Positions 11,888 through 23,436 of a stretch of 64,000 nt of DNA are shown here, piece after piece. The translations under genes were made by a program, and so were the position numbers. The stretch is from Arcuatula senhousia (lineage: Eukaryota > Mollusca > Bivalvia > Mytilida > Mytilidae). Where the stretch lies: NCBI GenBank assembly GCA_963971305.1, contig OZ020305.1, forward strand, positions 2,203,001 to 2,267,000, written 5' to 3'. Below the pieces are notes generated by a model. That model did not search any database, was not told the origin of the DNA, and worked only from the letters and a program-made list of their open reading frames with translations. Each line of letters begins with the position of its first letter. The stretch's first letter is position 1.

Positions 11888-12310
11888 TCCTGTTAATAAA
11901 GGTAATAACAAAACTACCGAACTTGAATGATCAATATAATAGTCCAGAGAAAATGAAAAAAAACGAATCAGTCATACCGGAGAATTGGTGGATTGCAATG
12001 GTCCTGACTTGGTACAGGCATTGCAAACGAAATGGTGGGTTAAACCAGGTTTTATGGCGCCAAACCCCCCTCTTCCATTGCGATCTTAGGATCCGGTAAT
12101 GACAATATAAATGTGAGACACAATATGGATATTGAGGTGATCATCTCAGTACAGTGGACCATTCAAACACTAATTAAAACAATTAATCACAATATCTTTT
12201 AACTCAATTTTGAACTTTTCTACTAGCGGCTGATAACGAAGAAAGAATTTTTGTAAGGATCGTATGAGACGTATTTTCTTATAGCCCTGCTCCAAAAGTC
12301 GGTAACGAAG
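11888..12310 (-). mobile_element. Family-2 retroelement remnant: RT C-terminus and 3' tail
   Basis: Read on the minus strand, 12310 to about 12195 corresponds to the end of a reverse transcriptase (R-x-L-R-S-L-K-K-F-F-L-R-Y-Q-P-L-V-E-K type, matching the plus-strand remnant at 62720-62870). 12130-11888 is the family-2 tail ending in the complement of ACAAAACTACCGAACTTGAA. The order RT then tail is the same as at 62700-63160, in the opposite orientation. Stops and indels make it non-functional. Confidence 0.8.
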
Positions 12311-12559
12311 AAATCGGTTACATGAAATCTATACATCTGTCACTAAAACATATATACAATACAGTCCTGATACTTTAATCAAACTCGTGAAGTTTTAAAG
12401 GCAGTGATCTATGAATTTCCCTACAATCCTGTCTGATAAATTATTCATTAACAATCTACATTCCAATGGGCACAAATTGTGCTCCTCTCCTAGTCGATTT
12501 GTTTTTATACTCTTACCAGACTGAATTTCTTTAAGAACAAGAAGATGAATAGGCAATGT

Positions 12560-13250
12560 CCTTTTATCTTTCTTTCAGATACATCGAAGATGTCCTCTTT
12601 GTAAACAATGCTTCGTTTGGTAGATGAATTGCTTTGATATATCCTCCAGAGTTAGAGATTAAGGGAACCACCGAATCCAATTGCTTCACATCATTTTTAG
12701 ATTTGCATATTGAATATGACAAGGATGGTCATCTCAGTCCAAAAAATTACGATAAAAGAAACTATTTTCATTTTCAAATTAGTAATTTCCCTAACCTTGA
12801 CAGCAACAAACCTACCTCAACTACTTACGGTGTTTATATTTCACAACTTATTCGATATGCCAGGGCTTGTACAGATTTTTCTGATTTTTTTATACGACAC
12901 TGCTGTCTCCGTGACCGACTCTAAGACGAGAAAGTTACAAAAAATATGTCTGATACAGTTCCTAAATAGATTCTTCCTTCATTATCAGCCACTGGTAGAA
13001 AAATCCTAATTGAGTTGAACGTATTTGTTAATTTTTGTTTTGATGAGTGTTTTGCTGATTGTTATACTGAGATGATCATCTTATTATCCCTATTATGTTG
13101 TCACAACCAACCGTGTTATCCGCCATTTCATTTGAAATGACTGTACCAAGCCAGGACCATGGCGATCTATAACTATTCCGGTGTGTGACCATGAGTTGTC
13201 TTTTCTCTTGAAAATTGAGATTGATCCTCCAAGTAATTTTGTTATTAACT
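12560..13250 (+). pseudogene. Family-2 reverse transcriptase remnant plus tail
   Basis: RT palm/thumb remnant. It begins near a degraded YIxD box (12580-12600), then an open stretch at about 12634-12900 has LEIKGTTES, FLDLHIEYDKDGHL, YDKRNYFHFQISNFP and YGVYISQLIRYARAC. The frame then shifts and the C-terminal residues continue to a V-E-K-S end near 13005. 13080-13240 is a diverged family-2 tail (GATGATCATCTTATTATCC, CCATTTCATTTGAAATG). Residue choice differs from family 1 (YDKRNYFHF against KRDDFNF), so this is a separate, older lineage. Pseudogene. Confidence 0.8.
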
Positions 13251-13404
13251 TGTTTTATTTGGTTTTAGAAGCAAGATTTGGAGGTGATACCAAATTATGT
13301 TTATAAGCCTATAATCATAATTATACAAGTCATGTTTAAAATTACAAAAAAATAAGCATAGTTTATTTTTATATAGGTTAATTTTGTGTTCATCTTAGCA
13401 ATAA

Positions 13405-13545
13405 ACGATAATGAGATGTGGAATAAGTGTACGATACAAAACCTAGAAAACAAGTGGTAATGGCAGACAGAAAGCAGTCTTCAACGTTACCAGTGGTTGC
13501 TGCTCGCCATTGCAATGTCTTCAAAGCAATGTCTAAAAACTAAAC
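13405..13545 (-). mobile_element. Fragment of dispersed repeat (AGATGTGGAATAAGTGTACG family)
   Basis: Shares AATGAGATGTGGAATAAGTG and a downstream GCAGTCTTCAACGTTACC segment with 44710-44850. Shorter pieces lie at 15950-15995, 42055-42200, 56300-56335 and 63870-63890. At 44.7 kb the same sequence is the distal part of a family-2 retroelement tail, so these are probably 3' ends of such elements. Confidence 0.6.
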
Positions 13546-13821
13546 TACATGAATTGTAGTTGGTTGTGTTTCATAGAAAGTTTTGTCCTCCAGACGTGGA
13601 CATGGAATCCCTTGGTTTTTGGAATGGTTGCCATGTCAATCTTTGTACTGGTCACCACACCTACGGTTGTTGAAACAGGAAACAAGTCAGAACATCAACT
13701 TGAGAACAACACCAGGACATTATTGTTAACAATAAAGAAATTGATATGGACCAATCAAGATATAAAGGTCATGTTTTGTTCAAGGTCAAACTTAGTACAA
13801 ATATACACCTCAAAACTTGGT

Positions 13822-13958
13822 TTAAGGTGGTTCAGAGGTGTAAAACGCAGCATTTTTTTCTTTCGGAAAATTTGCAACCGGTGGTCTACATTTCAATCAA
13901 AAGTGCAAAGTATTAGAAAAATCTTATTGATTTTGTTTATACCACTGAACCACCTTAA
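13822..13958. mobile_element. 137-bp MITE with TTAA ends
   Basis: Begins TTAAGGTGGTTCAGAGGTGT; the reverse complement of its right end begins TTAAGGTGGTTCAGTGGTAT. These are near-perfect 21-bp inverted repeats bounded by TTAA. The TTAA boundary is typical of piggyBac-type elements, but the superfamily is inference. A larger relative lies at 50583-51172. The ORF overlapping its left end is not a gene I recognise. Confidence 0.85.
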
Positions 13959-13959
13959 G

Positions 13960-15715
13960 TGTTAAAGTTTAAATTTAAATTCATTGGTGCAAAAATTGAC
14001 AAGTTTGCATGACACGAAAGAATTGTTCTAAATCTTGTGTCCGTCCCCTACTTTGAATACATTAATTCCTCCTGTGAAGCTCTCTATATTTTTCAAAGTA
14101 TGTCAGGATTGCTTTCTTTTTAAAGATACCTCATTTTAAGTTATTTTTTACTTAACTTACTGTAAGCACGACTTTTGGTATTGAATGAATCAAATTTCTT
14201 AGGAAATTAAAATTCTAACCAAACAGTTTTAAATGTACCAATTCTTCTTATCTATAGGATTGTAATGAAACTTCCTGGAAAAATAAATCTCTTTTATATT
14301 GACATATCAGAAACATCCTGTCTTTGAATTATATGGATTTTACATGGAACTCAAAAGTTTATTTTCATCAAGACATAAGCTGAACCAGGTTTTCAAACAG
14401 AGGACACATTTTATTTATTCTGAAGTAATAAGATATTCTTCCCTGTTGGTTAGATTTCTGACACATTTGATTACATTATTCTTCATTCATATTTCAGATA
14501 TGTTTTCATTGTCTGATGGGTCTCTTGTATTACGAGTCAGAAAAGTCTGTTCTAAAAGGAGCATTTATAAAATACTTCTAAAAAAACTATTATAAGTGTG
14601 AAAGATTCCAAGATCCTGCTTTCCTAACGTTTAAGATTTCAAGTTTTTTTTTATATATTTGCTTTATTTTGGCCACCTCTAAATATTGTTCAGCGGTTCT
14701 TTCTTCCCAAATCAGATTTAAGCTAGATAGGATGTTTATCTTTGGCATTTTCTTCAATATACTGCAAGGCTGATTAACAATGTTACATCAAAAGCACTAT
14801 AACAAATTTCTTCGCTAAATTGATTTGTTCCGAATGGAGAAACACAATTACGTCCTGTACTTTGATATGATTTACCACCCTATAAACTTTAAGTAACTCT
14901 CGCTATACTGATACATTCAACGTTACGTAATGTTGCGTCTAATTCAATAAGGTGTCTCGTGATTCACACGACAGATGGGACAATTTTAGACATTAAAAAA
15001 TAAATTTAAATGAAAAATTCCATAACATTTTATTCCTTAAAAAGCATTTATCATGATTAGTCTAGTGAATAAATATGCATTTGTATATATATAATATAGA
15101 AAATCGAAGCCGATGACCGCTGATTCAATGAGTGAAGTGAAGTCCACTTAATAGAAAGTCGTAGCCGATGACGACTGATTCAACGAGTAAGAAGAACAAT
15201 CTAAAGCAATGACCATTGATATATTATTATGTAATAGACAATTGGTACCTCGTCCACAGACAGACAGACGATCATTTCCATGCCGTATTTTATAATTAAC
15301 TGACCAGTTGAATGAAGAATGATTGATACATTGTACAAGGCTGACCTTCTAGAAAGAGAGTTCTTCATAGTCAGATATCGCTCTGTCTAATTGGTTCGTT
15401 TATCTACTTAACCCGAAGGAAAAAGGTGACCGCCATTCTAGATTGCAGTTGTTTTGAATAGGAAGTTGTATTAATATAAAAAGCCTGATGATGAATTGCT
15501 GCTCATTGACTTGTAATATTTGTATAGAAGTGGTCACTAATTTGTTAAGTTCAGTAATATTATATAGGCTTTGATAGCCGAGAAATGAATGACTATGCCT
15601 AGAATCAGGTTAGCTTACAAAATTGATAAGATTGTTAGTTTAGAAAAGTGGCTAATGGAAATATGATATTCACATGTATTATCTTATATCCTTCTTAAAA
15701 AACTTGGACTATATC
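13960..15715. other. Gene-free stretch with a small ~55-bp triplicate
   Basis: No exon, RT or TIR element is seen, and short ORFs here resemble nothing known. A degenerate ~55-bp repeat (AGCCGATGACCGCTGATTCA type) occurs at about 15096, 15151 and 15195. Confidence 0.6.
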
Positions 15716-15880
15716 AATTTCGACTTGAGTTCAAGTTGCTGATTGCGGTTTGGTTATATATTTGTTTTGTAGTTATGTTGTTTTTGTTGTAGTGTTGTTA
15801 TGTCTACTGATTTTGTCCTTTTCGTTTTGGTTTACCAACATTTGCTTTCCCCTTTGGTACACCTTTGCTTCTTCCAGTAC
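15715..15880 (+). mobile_element. Family-1 retroelement 3' tail fragment
   Basis: Contains TTTCGACTTGAGTTCAAGTT, GCTGATTGCGGTTT and the terminal CCCCTTTGGTACACCTTTGC. No RT sequence remains. Confidence 0.8.
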
Positions 15881-15939
15881 TCGATTAGAATTGTATGCCT
15901 ATTTTTTTTACCTTGCGTCAATGACAAAACAACCTACTG

Positions 15940-16610
15940 GTTTTGTTTATGCAGATTGTGTCGTGTACACTTATTCCACATGTCATCAGCTTATAATTAT
16001 AGTATTTTGGTTTGTCTGTCTGTCTGTGTGTTTGTATCTGTCCTACCCACATGAGAGTGTCGTTCAGGTTAAAGTATAGAATTATATGCAAATTTTAGAC
16101 CAAACAAATTTTTAAAAAGATGTCGAAACAAAACTGAAACTTTGTACAAAATCACATAATAAAAATATTGTAAATATTGCAGCACATGTTCATTTATAAA
16201 TTGTGGGATCCGTATCATTGTTACATTGGGTCCGTCATCCTTCGAGTATTTGGTTCTTTAAATTTTGTTTTTCATTAGATGCTGTGACATATACATTTAT
16301 TCCATAGCTTCATTTTTTTCTCTGAATAAACAAGTCATTTTATCCTAAACACTACCCCAAACCACATCAAGCTGTTAAAATTAATTCTCTTTGATGTGTC
16401 ATTATAAAGCGAAATATTACTTCCTCTTCTAACTTCAAAAGTCAGAAATTAAGAAAATTTACATAACATCCTTAAAAGATTCTTATTTTCAAACAGATTC
16501 CTTTAACAGTGTATTGATGGCTTTGTTTGATATTAAAATTCACGGAATCAATACTAGAAAGTTAGAAATCGCGCGGGGATATCTGTAAAAAATGAATAGC
16601 TTCTTGTTTG
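15940..16610. other. Repeat scrap and non-coding DNA
   Basis: 15955-15995 carries GTGTACACTTATTCCACATG, the complement of the dispersed repeat also seen at 44.7 kb. From about 16370 the sequence belongs to the inverted duplication shared with 60.7-63.8 kb. No gene is recognised. Confidence 0.5.
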
Positions 16611-17345
16611 TATACAGGCAATCTTTGGCTCATATGAATTTCACGTTATTGGGCTTAACGTGAAATGCATGTGAATCTCACATCAGTTCACAGGAAAAAA
16701 CATGTCTGAAACATATGTTTTACAGGCCTATTTTCACATACGTTGAGGACATACATGTAAAACATACGTAAAAATACATATGGTTTACGTATGTTTTTCG
16801 GATGTTTTATGCCTGGTATGATCTGGTATGTAAAACACATGTAATAATTCACATTAGGAGTAGTAGATGTTTTACATATGTAATGTGGGATGTTTTACGC
16901 ATGATGAAAAACATACGTTTTCTGCATGTTTTTTTTTTCACATATGATTACCACGCGTGAACAAAACAAATGTTTTACACATGGTATTACAGGTGTAATT
17001 CATACGTATAACAATACATGCGTGATACACATGGTGCATTTTTTCCTGTGTTTCACTTGAAAAAATCACCTGAAATTCACCAAAATCGAGCTTATCCATG
17101 AAACCCACATGAACAAGTTAATGTGAGTTACACGTGAAATGAGCATTCATGTGAAATTCACATGAATCTCACGTTAGTTTCACATGAAATTCTCTCTCAT
17201 GTGAAAAAACTTCACAACAATTTTATGTGAGCCAGCTTCATATCAAACTCAACTGCTTTTCATGTGAAATTCATGTGAGATTAACATGAATTTCAAGTGA
17301 AACTCAATTCACGTGAAATTCATGTGAACCAAGATGCCCTGTGTA
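16611..17345. mobile_element. Palindrome-rich MITE (CACATG/ACGT motifs), ~735 bp
   Basis: The left end CAGGCAATCTTTGGCTCATA and the reverse complement of the right end CAGGGCATCTTGGTTCACAT continue into ATGAATTTCACGT on both sides, giving ~32-bp inverted repeats. The interior is almost wholly short self-complementary words: TTCACATGAA, CATACGTA, ACATATGTTTTAC and CACGTGAAAT, in both orientations. It encodes nothing. The end ACAGG resembles that of the element at 40754. No clean target-site duplication was found. Confidence 0.8.
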
Positions 17346-17389
17346 GGGTACTCTCTTATCTTTGTATTGTGGTTTTCCTGTTTTCTTAC

Positions 17390-17682
17390 AACCTTTAATA
17401 TTTGGCGTTGAAAAAAAACACACTTCAAACATGTAAAAGATGGAAACACAAAATAACTGAATATCAATCAACACAGCGAACTCCAGTCGTAACAAGAATA
17501 AACGCAGGAGGTCCGGAAGAGTAAGCAGTTCCTGCTTGCTATAGCACTCCCGTCGCGTTGCCAACAGTCAATTCAGCGTGTAAAATTCGGTAAAGGAAGA
17601 CAAAAAAAAATCTATGACAAACCAGCATCTGCACTCATCTGAGAGATCGAAATCCTATATTTGTCTACAAGCGCATGATTTC
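17390..17682 (-). mobile_element. Family-1 retroelement fragment ending at telomeric repeat
   Basis: Minus-strand tail (complement of CTGAATATCAATCAACAC, CCGGAAGAGTAAGCAG, CGTCGCGTTGCC) followed by the complement of the last RT codons (ATCTGCACTCATCTGAGAGA). The RT homology stops at about 17682, directly beside TTAGGG repeats, so the 5'-truncation point of the copy is the telomeric junction. Not coding. Confidence 0.85.
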
Positions 17683-17705
17683 TTAGGGTTAGGGTTAGGG
17701 TTAGG
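17683..17705 (+). repeat. Interstitial telomeric repeat (TTAGGG)3.8
   Basis: TTAGGG three times followed by TTAGG, uninterrupted. TTAGGG is the telomere unit known for bivalves. The stretch abuts the truncated retroelement on its left. Confidence 0.95.
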
Positions 17706-17962
17706 TTTTGGCTGTTTTTTTATGTGCCCTTGTTTTGTAATCACTTTAATATCTTAATGCACAAAGCATAACGATTATGTGTCGGTTTATTTTAAAAAGA
17801 GCCTGAACGCGGAACCAGTCATCAATTTAACTTCATTAGGATATGAGAGTCAAGAGATGGTCCAGTTGGCTCTTACTTTTTTTTTTATAGTGATGAAGCA
17901 TTTAGGATATTGATAAAGAGTTAGAATCATACCTATCAAAATGCAGTTTGTTTCCATTACAG

Positions 17963-18060
17963 TGGCGAACCTTGTATCATTTGTATACTTTTTTCGTGCT
18001 AAAGTTACAGACTTAGCTCTAGAAACACTGATTGATATAGTTAAATACGATGTCAACCAG
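17963..18060 (+). CDS. FOCAD: Focadhesin-like exon (HEAT-type repeat)
   Basis: A 98-nt exon between a TTTCCATTACAG acceptor and a GTGAGT donor, open throughout. It reads ANLVSFVYFF, RAKVTDLALETLID, then IVKYDVNQ up to the donor. In vertebrate focadhesin, as I recall it, the stretch before the motif PN(L/F)xPLMxFKLG is a comparable helix pair ending in S-S-Q. The next exon on this strand (20605) begins with S-P-N and contains LMVFKL, so the two are in the right order. Focadhesin is a large HEAT/ARM-type protein with a DUF3730 region, linked to focal adhesions and, in humans, to SKI-complex stability. The individual match is weak; the assignment leans on the neighbouring exon. Confidence 0.5.
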
Positions 18061-20604
18061 GTGAGTGATATCCCCTAAGTTTGATACTTGCACCCCTTCC
18101 TATAGCTACAATATTCTTAGTGTCAACTTATCCGAATGTATACTAATGTGTCCATTAGTCTTTTCTATCGTCTCCTTTGAATATTTTGTTTACTCTCAAA
18201 ATATTTTTCAAGGCAGCGTTAGTCAAAAATTGTATTTCTTTATACATTTTTATAAAACTTATTCAATTAACATAAAGGTCATGCATGCATGAAGTTAGTG
18301 GAACTAAGTCCATATATGCATGGGGTTGGGGAATTGAAGAATTGATGTAAATACAGTGCTTACATCTGATTTTAAACAAATGCCAAATTTTATAGTTTTT
18401 TTTTATTTAAATATTGAATTCCAGGTTTATTTTATGCCTTGTTTTGAATAGACTTAGACCACAGGGACTTGGTCCCCGTTACCAATATAAGAGTCCATGT
18501 TATGCAAAAAAAAACACTGACATATTGACTCTATCAAAATATTTTTTTAAAGTTTATGTGCTCAGAACAAAGTTGACCTGGAGCTAAAGTGTAAAGAAAT
18601 AAAGTAATTAATGTATCTGTATTAAGATCCAGCCATACTAAAACTCATTTTGAAATAAAAGAAATTTAAGTATTATTAATTGAATGTTTAAAGCTCTTGA
18701 TCTCCTTGCTTTTATTTGGAAATACAATTTAAGATAAGGAAATCGTAAAATTGAAAGCTATATCAACCTTTAAGACGATATCTGATTAACCTACGATTGG
18801 ATAATTAAACACATTGAGTTTCGTCATAAAAGAAGAGTTTTTCATCAGCCTTAACTCATCTGCGGCGATTTCTTTTAATTTAATAGATTAACTGAAATCC
18901 TTTTGAAGGTATAATTATGCCAACTTAAAATTAATCGTAGATTACTTTGAAGAAGAGATTACCAAGAATGATCAGTTCTCTGAAATGGCAATTTAAATCA
19001 AGAGAAATTTCCTACAAATTAGGATTTAATCTTTCAGGAAAATATGGATTTGTTTGATTTAAAATAAAAAATATCCTGCAATGCTTCAGAATGTTTGACT
19101 GGAATACAATGGAAACAAATAATAAAAGTTGAATAAAATAGACAACATGACAAAACTTCAATAAAACAAGAAGCACCTGTAAAAGGCAGGATATGAAAAA
19201 TATATGCATGACTAAACATATATAGAATATTGAATAAATGTTATAGCAAAATAGACTTGGAGGATCAATCTCAAATCTCCTAGACAAAAGACAAGGAAGA
19301 CATAAGACACATTTTAAATCACAATGAAATGAAACAAAGCAAAGAAACAGCTCTTTTCTTTCGCTGTTCTCCAACCGAAAGTTATATTCACAGGAAACCT
19401 CCAATGTGGAACAAATGCTTGCAGTCTTTAACACTGACCATCACAGTAGTACTTGCTTTCAATTTTGCAATAATCTAAAGAGAACAGAGGGTGAAGTGCT
19501 TATTGTGTCTGGCTACTAACACCGAGGTTTGTGGATCAGTCTTCGTTAGGGTTTAGTTTCATGAAACGATTTTCTGACTATCTCAAGACATGATTTGCAA
19601 GGATGGTTTAAAGGAACGATGCTAGTCCTTCAGAAAGGACAAAAATGGTTGTTCCATGTATGGTTATAACCCTTGAACTTTAAAAAAACCTTTGGAGAGA
19701 TTCATAAAAAGTTGGCTCAATTGAGGTCCCTTCAATGACCACACTCGCAAACTTTAAACTGGAGAGGTATCAACTTAAGCATCAAACTTGTTTACCAAAT
19801 AGAGGTGCTTTAAACATAATCCCGTGATCATATTACATGTAGATTGCAATAGTTTTAAATGTGATCATCTGAAAAAAATCATTCTTGACACAGAACAACT
19901 GAAAGCTTTATCAACCATTTCTAGCTATAAATCATTAGCAAACAATACCAAATTACTGTTGTTTCTTATCCCTAACCCACCCTAAATTATTAGATGAAAT
20001 CTTTGATTTTATTTTGGAATACTTATCAACTTTCTTAAATTTTATGGAACTTTTAATAATCAATGGGTAAAAAATAATAACTTCCAATCTGCCCAAATAG
20101 TTTCAGCATAGGCGGATGAGAACCTGAAATTAAATTAATTAGCATATGACCTTACATATCCATTTTAAAATAACATTGGCGTAAAAAAAAACATTTTATT
20201 TAGCATGAGGAGAGAAAAAAGGGTTATTTGGCCAATAGAAAGATATCACTTTCACTCACTATGGTTAATAAATAATACCCTTATTTAGTCTTAGACTGGC
20301 AATGAAACCTCGGCTGCATCTCTTTGGTCTTTGACAAAATAATATATTATGAGGCATTTATAGTTTACTAAGAAATATAACTTATTTTATTGTCTATTTG
20401 CCATGCAATAAATTTTATTTGAATTGAAACATCAAAAGTCTCTTTCAAAATATCAATAAATAATTATACAGTTGCATAACGCTTTTCCTGTCAAAATTTG
20501 GTCTTGAATGACTTAGTTAAGAACTTTAATTCTGACGTCTTTCCTTTTAAAGTCTTCAAATTTCCTTCCTAAATTTTAAAATTATCTACGGTTATTTTTC
20601 ACAA
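18061..20604 (+). other. Intron-like stretch, no gene seen
   Basis: Lies between two consecutive focadhesin-like exons. It is AT-rich, mostly shared in inverted form with 61.1-62.6 kb, with no RT or TIR element recognised. A minus-strand ORF of 140 codons at 19012-19434 is low-complexity Cys/Phe-rich sequence with no domain I recognise and is probably chance. Confidence 0.55.
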
Positions 20605-20715
20605 TCACCAAATTCCCTGCTTCTAATGGTGTTTAAACTCAGGTCGGAGACTACATGTACCATGGATGTAAAACTGAATGTATTACGCTCACTGCCGAGA
20701 TTAACCAGACAAAAG
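20605..20715 (+). pseudogene. FOCAD: Focadhesin-like exon with lost splice acceptor
   Basis: The 111-nt open segment reads LMVFKL, then MDVKLNVLRSLPRLTRQK, and runs directly into a GTAAAA donor. The paralogue on the minus strand at 60958-61062 is 105 nt and reads PNFLPLMVFKLG, then WDVKLNALRSLPRLSRQK. Vertebrate focadhesin has the clearly related PN(L)IPVLMFKLG and LPKLGVHK at this place, as I recall. Here the acceptor is CACAA where the paralogue has TTCAG, so the required AG is gone, and two codons are inserted. The donor is kept. I read this as a dead exon in a decaying gene copy, unless an upstream cryptic acceptor is used. Confidence 0.75.
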
Positions 20716-22960
20716 GTAAAATCCATAGAGCTTACATCTCTTGTAAATTACCATTGACAGCATGTGCAGAAAATATCCAGCTAGGTAGATACAATTTATA
20801 TTCATATAAGCAGCGGAAGGTTTACTGTAAATGACAATTTTCTCGTCATCGTTACCTATATAATTAGCAATTTAACAGGAGTGAAGTGCAATATGAAATG
20901 TTATAAAAAGAAGATTATCGTTGATTCTATTGTTAAAGAATTATTAAAGTAATACATGTATAAATGAAAATTGACTGAAGTAAAAATTGTATTTTGCCTA
21001 TCTATTTAAGTAATATTCAAATCATTAAGTCTAAGAAAAAGGTTGCTTTATTAATCTTAGCTGTTTACTTTATTTGATATAGTTATTTTAGCAGAGGTTT
21101 TCATGAAATTTCGAGGACGTTAAAACCATATGACACAACTTCTATAAAAAAACAGTATTTTTACCTAATGTACAAGGCAATTTTGCACAGTAAAAAAATG
21201 TGTTAACACTCTTTTTCCATTGTTTCAACATCCAAACATTTTGTTTCATTTCTTTATATATGAGTGGCCCCCTTTATATACTGAAAACTCTACAGGGACC
21301 ATTACCCAACTGGAACTACTCCCATGTCTAAAAATCTTATTTCTTATCTTTAGGAATCTTGAATACTAAAAAGTCCCGAACCACATCAGTTCTAAGACCC
21401 CTTTCAATTTATTAGGAACCACCCAACGGCATTATGTAATATCACTGAGCCAATGATAATCTCTGCCAACTACAGTATAGGTTTTTCCCACAGTACTCCA
21501 GATGATCCATGATACTTACCAGTGACCTTTGACCTCCAGCTGACCAGAACTAAAGTTATTCTAGAAGTGTGTAAAAAACCACGTCCACCAAACTGAACAA
21601 ATATGTTTTCGATAAGAATTAGAGTTGTTGATGAAAAAGTAAGTTTTACTGTAATCGACTACCAGATATTTATTTCGTCAGGACCGAATTTATAGAAAAT
21701 TTCCTCATTGCGGAGTGTCATTGACCTGTTAGTGATATTTTGGCTTCTTTTTAACGACACTTCTTAGTATATTAAATTATTATTGGTTGGTCTTGATCAA
21801 AGGTGATTGGCCTGTAGGTTTGTGGCTATTTAATTTTGAAATCTAAGAACATTTAAGCCCAACTAAAATCAATTTAAGTACTGAGAGTAATGTTAGCCGG
21901 CATAATTAAAAAAAACTAAAGATTTTTTTTACGGTAGGAATAAAAGAAATTGGAAAAGGGACTCTATTGTGTGCTTGTATTGATGTTTGATAATTTGGCA
22001 ACACGACCATCAGCTAGTTTTTGATTGGTCATTAACTGCAACATATATATTACGGTAAGGTATTATATGTATGTGATGCATCTCATTGTGTTTGGTGTCT
22101 GTCGGTCTGTGCCCAGATTGTTTTTTTATGATAACTTGAAAACACTTCAATATCATTATCGTATACTTCAATAGATTAATTCAAATTTTGCCTACCTTTT
22201 CAATAAAATGAAAAAAGGGTCAAGCTAGATTTTTAACAAATTTAAAAAACGTATTACTTTAATAAAACAACACCAAAATATTTTTCTCTGTGGTCTTATA
22301 AAATATCAATTTAAGTCGGCTATTATAAGATCTTAAAGGCTGATAAATGTTTATAACTTTTTTGCAATAAATTTTATTTACTCATATGTTTAAAATAAAG
22401 TAACGTTTGTACAGAGGGGGGGACATATATTGATTAAGAGTGACGTATTAATACACAAGCCCTGTGACAATGTTTTTATCTGTGCTATTTTGGTCACTAT
22501 CTTAACCAATGTTTTAGTACAACACAAGCACAATTGAAAAAAAAAGAATACACATCACGCATAAAAAATAAAAAAGAAATACATCTTTTGGCTAGAATAT
22601 CGCTCGGAGTTTTAGTGCGATAACACTAAAACGGGGATTCTAAACTTGATTTGGTAAGATTGAGAAAATCACTATTCGTAAAGTGTTGGAATAATTATCC
22701 TTTCTTGTTGATATTGAAGAATCTTACTTAAGTAATCAAATTGTCTTCTTGAAATTCGTTGTGATGTTGCGATGTATGGATTTCATTCACACGTCATGAT
22801 AAGACATTGATTTAGGTAGCATGGAGACTCTGTTATGATTGTGGGAGTACAGAAAGTTATGAATAGCAAAATATGGTCTGCGTCAATTTTGTAGTCTTTG
22901 TACAAAACAATTTGACAAATATTCCTCTTTTACATTTATTAATATAAAAATTTTTGACTG
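20716..22960. other. Intron-like stretch, no gene seen
   Basis: No exon, RT or inverted-repeat element is recognised. The focadhesin residues expected between the 20.6 and 23.4 kb exons were searched for by eye and not found, so those exons may be lost or too diverged. Confidence 0.5.
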
Positions 22961-23436
22961 ATGATAATTATTTTTCCACACAGTTTATTTTTTCTCGCAT
23001 TTAAGTCCTTCATGACACTAAAGCACCAAGTCTCACAAATTAAAAGCGACTGGTTCCATATATTCAATGAGTTTTTTATATCCAGATATCAATCATATTG
23101 TATGAGATTATGAAGCAACCCAAAACTGCATTACCAATAAAAGAATGATTGCTGTTTTGCATGCTGAACATGCTGAAAACTAATAGCAATCACCCATATG
23201 CATATGCAATGTCAAGAAGGAGATTAACCTGTATTGGGCTGTCTATGACTTGTCCTAAACTTTGTTGGATTTGGCCCCTTAACTCAAAATAAAGGAGAAA
23301 CAGGGGAATAGTTGTACAGGGACAAAAACCTTTAATTTGGAGACATATTTATAGTTGTGATATGTTCTTATCGTAGAAGCTTGTCAGCGATATTGTGAGC
23401 ACATATGGCTGTTATCTCAGAGCTGTTAAGATAATG

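Larger units (their letters stand above)
16370..20870 (+). repeat. Segmental duplication, inverted paralogue of 60690-63810
   Basis: Blocks match the reverse complement of the distal window: 16375-16410 with 63765-63805, 17770-17880 with 63190-63300, 18700-18990 with 62220-62510, and 20605-20860 with 60800-61062. The order is collinear after inversion. It includes the focadhesin-like exon at 20605. Insertions private to this copy are the palindromic MITE at 16.6 kb and the retroelement at 17.4 kb. The 358-bp repeats and the family-2 remnant are private to the other copy. Confidence 0.8.

Noticed and set aside
13549..13965. 138-codon ORF
   Set aside because: No domain recognised, its 3' half lies in a TTAA MITE, and it has no splice or promoter context.
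19012..19434. 140-codon minus-strand ORF rich in Cys, Phe and Leu
   Set aside because: AT-rich intron of the focadhesin-like copy; low-complexity composition and no motif, so probably chance.
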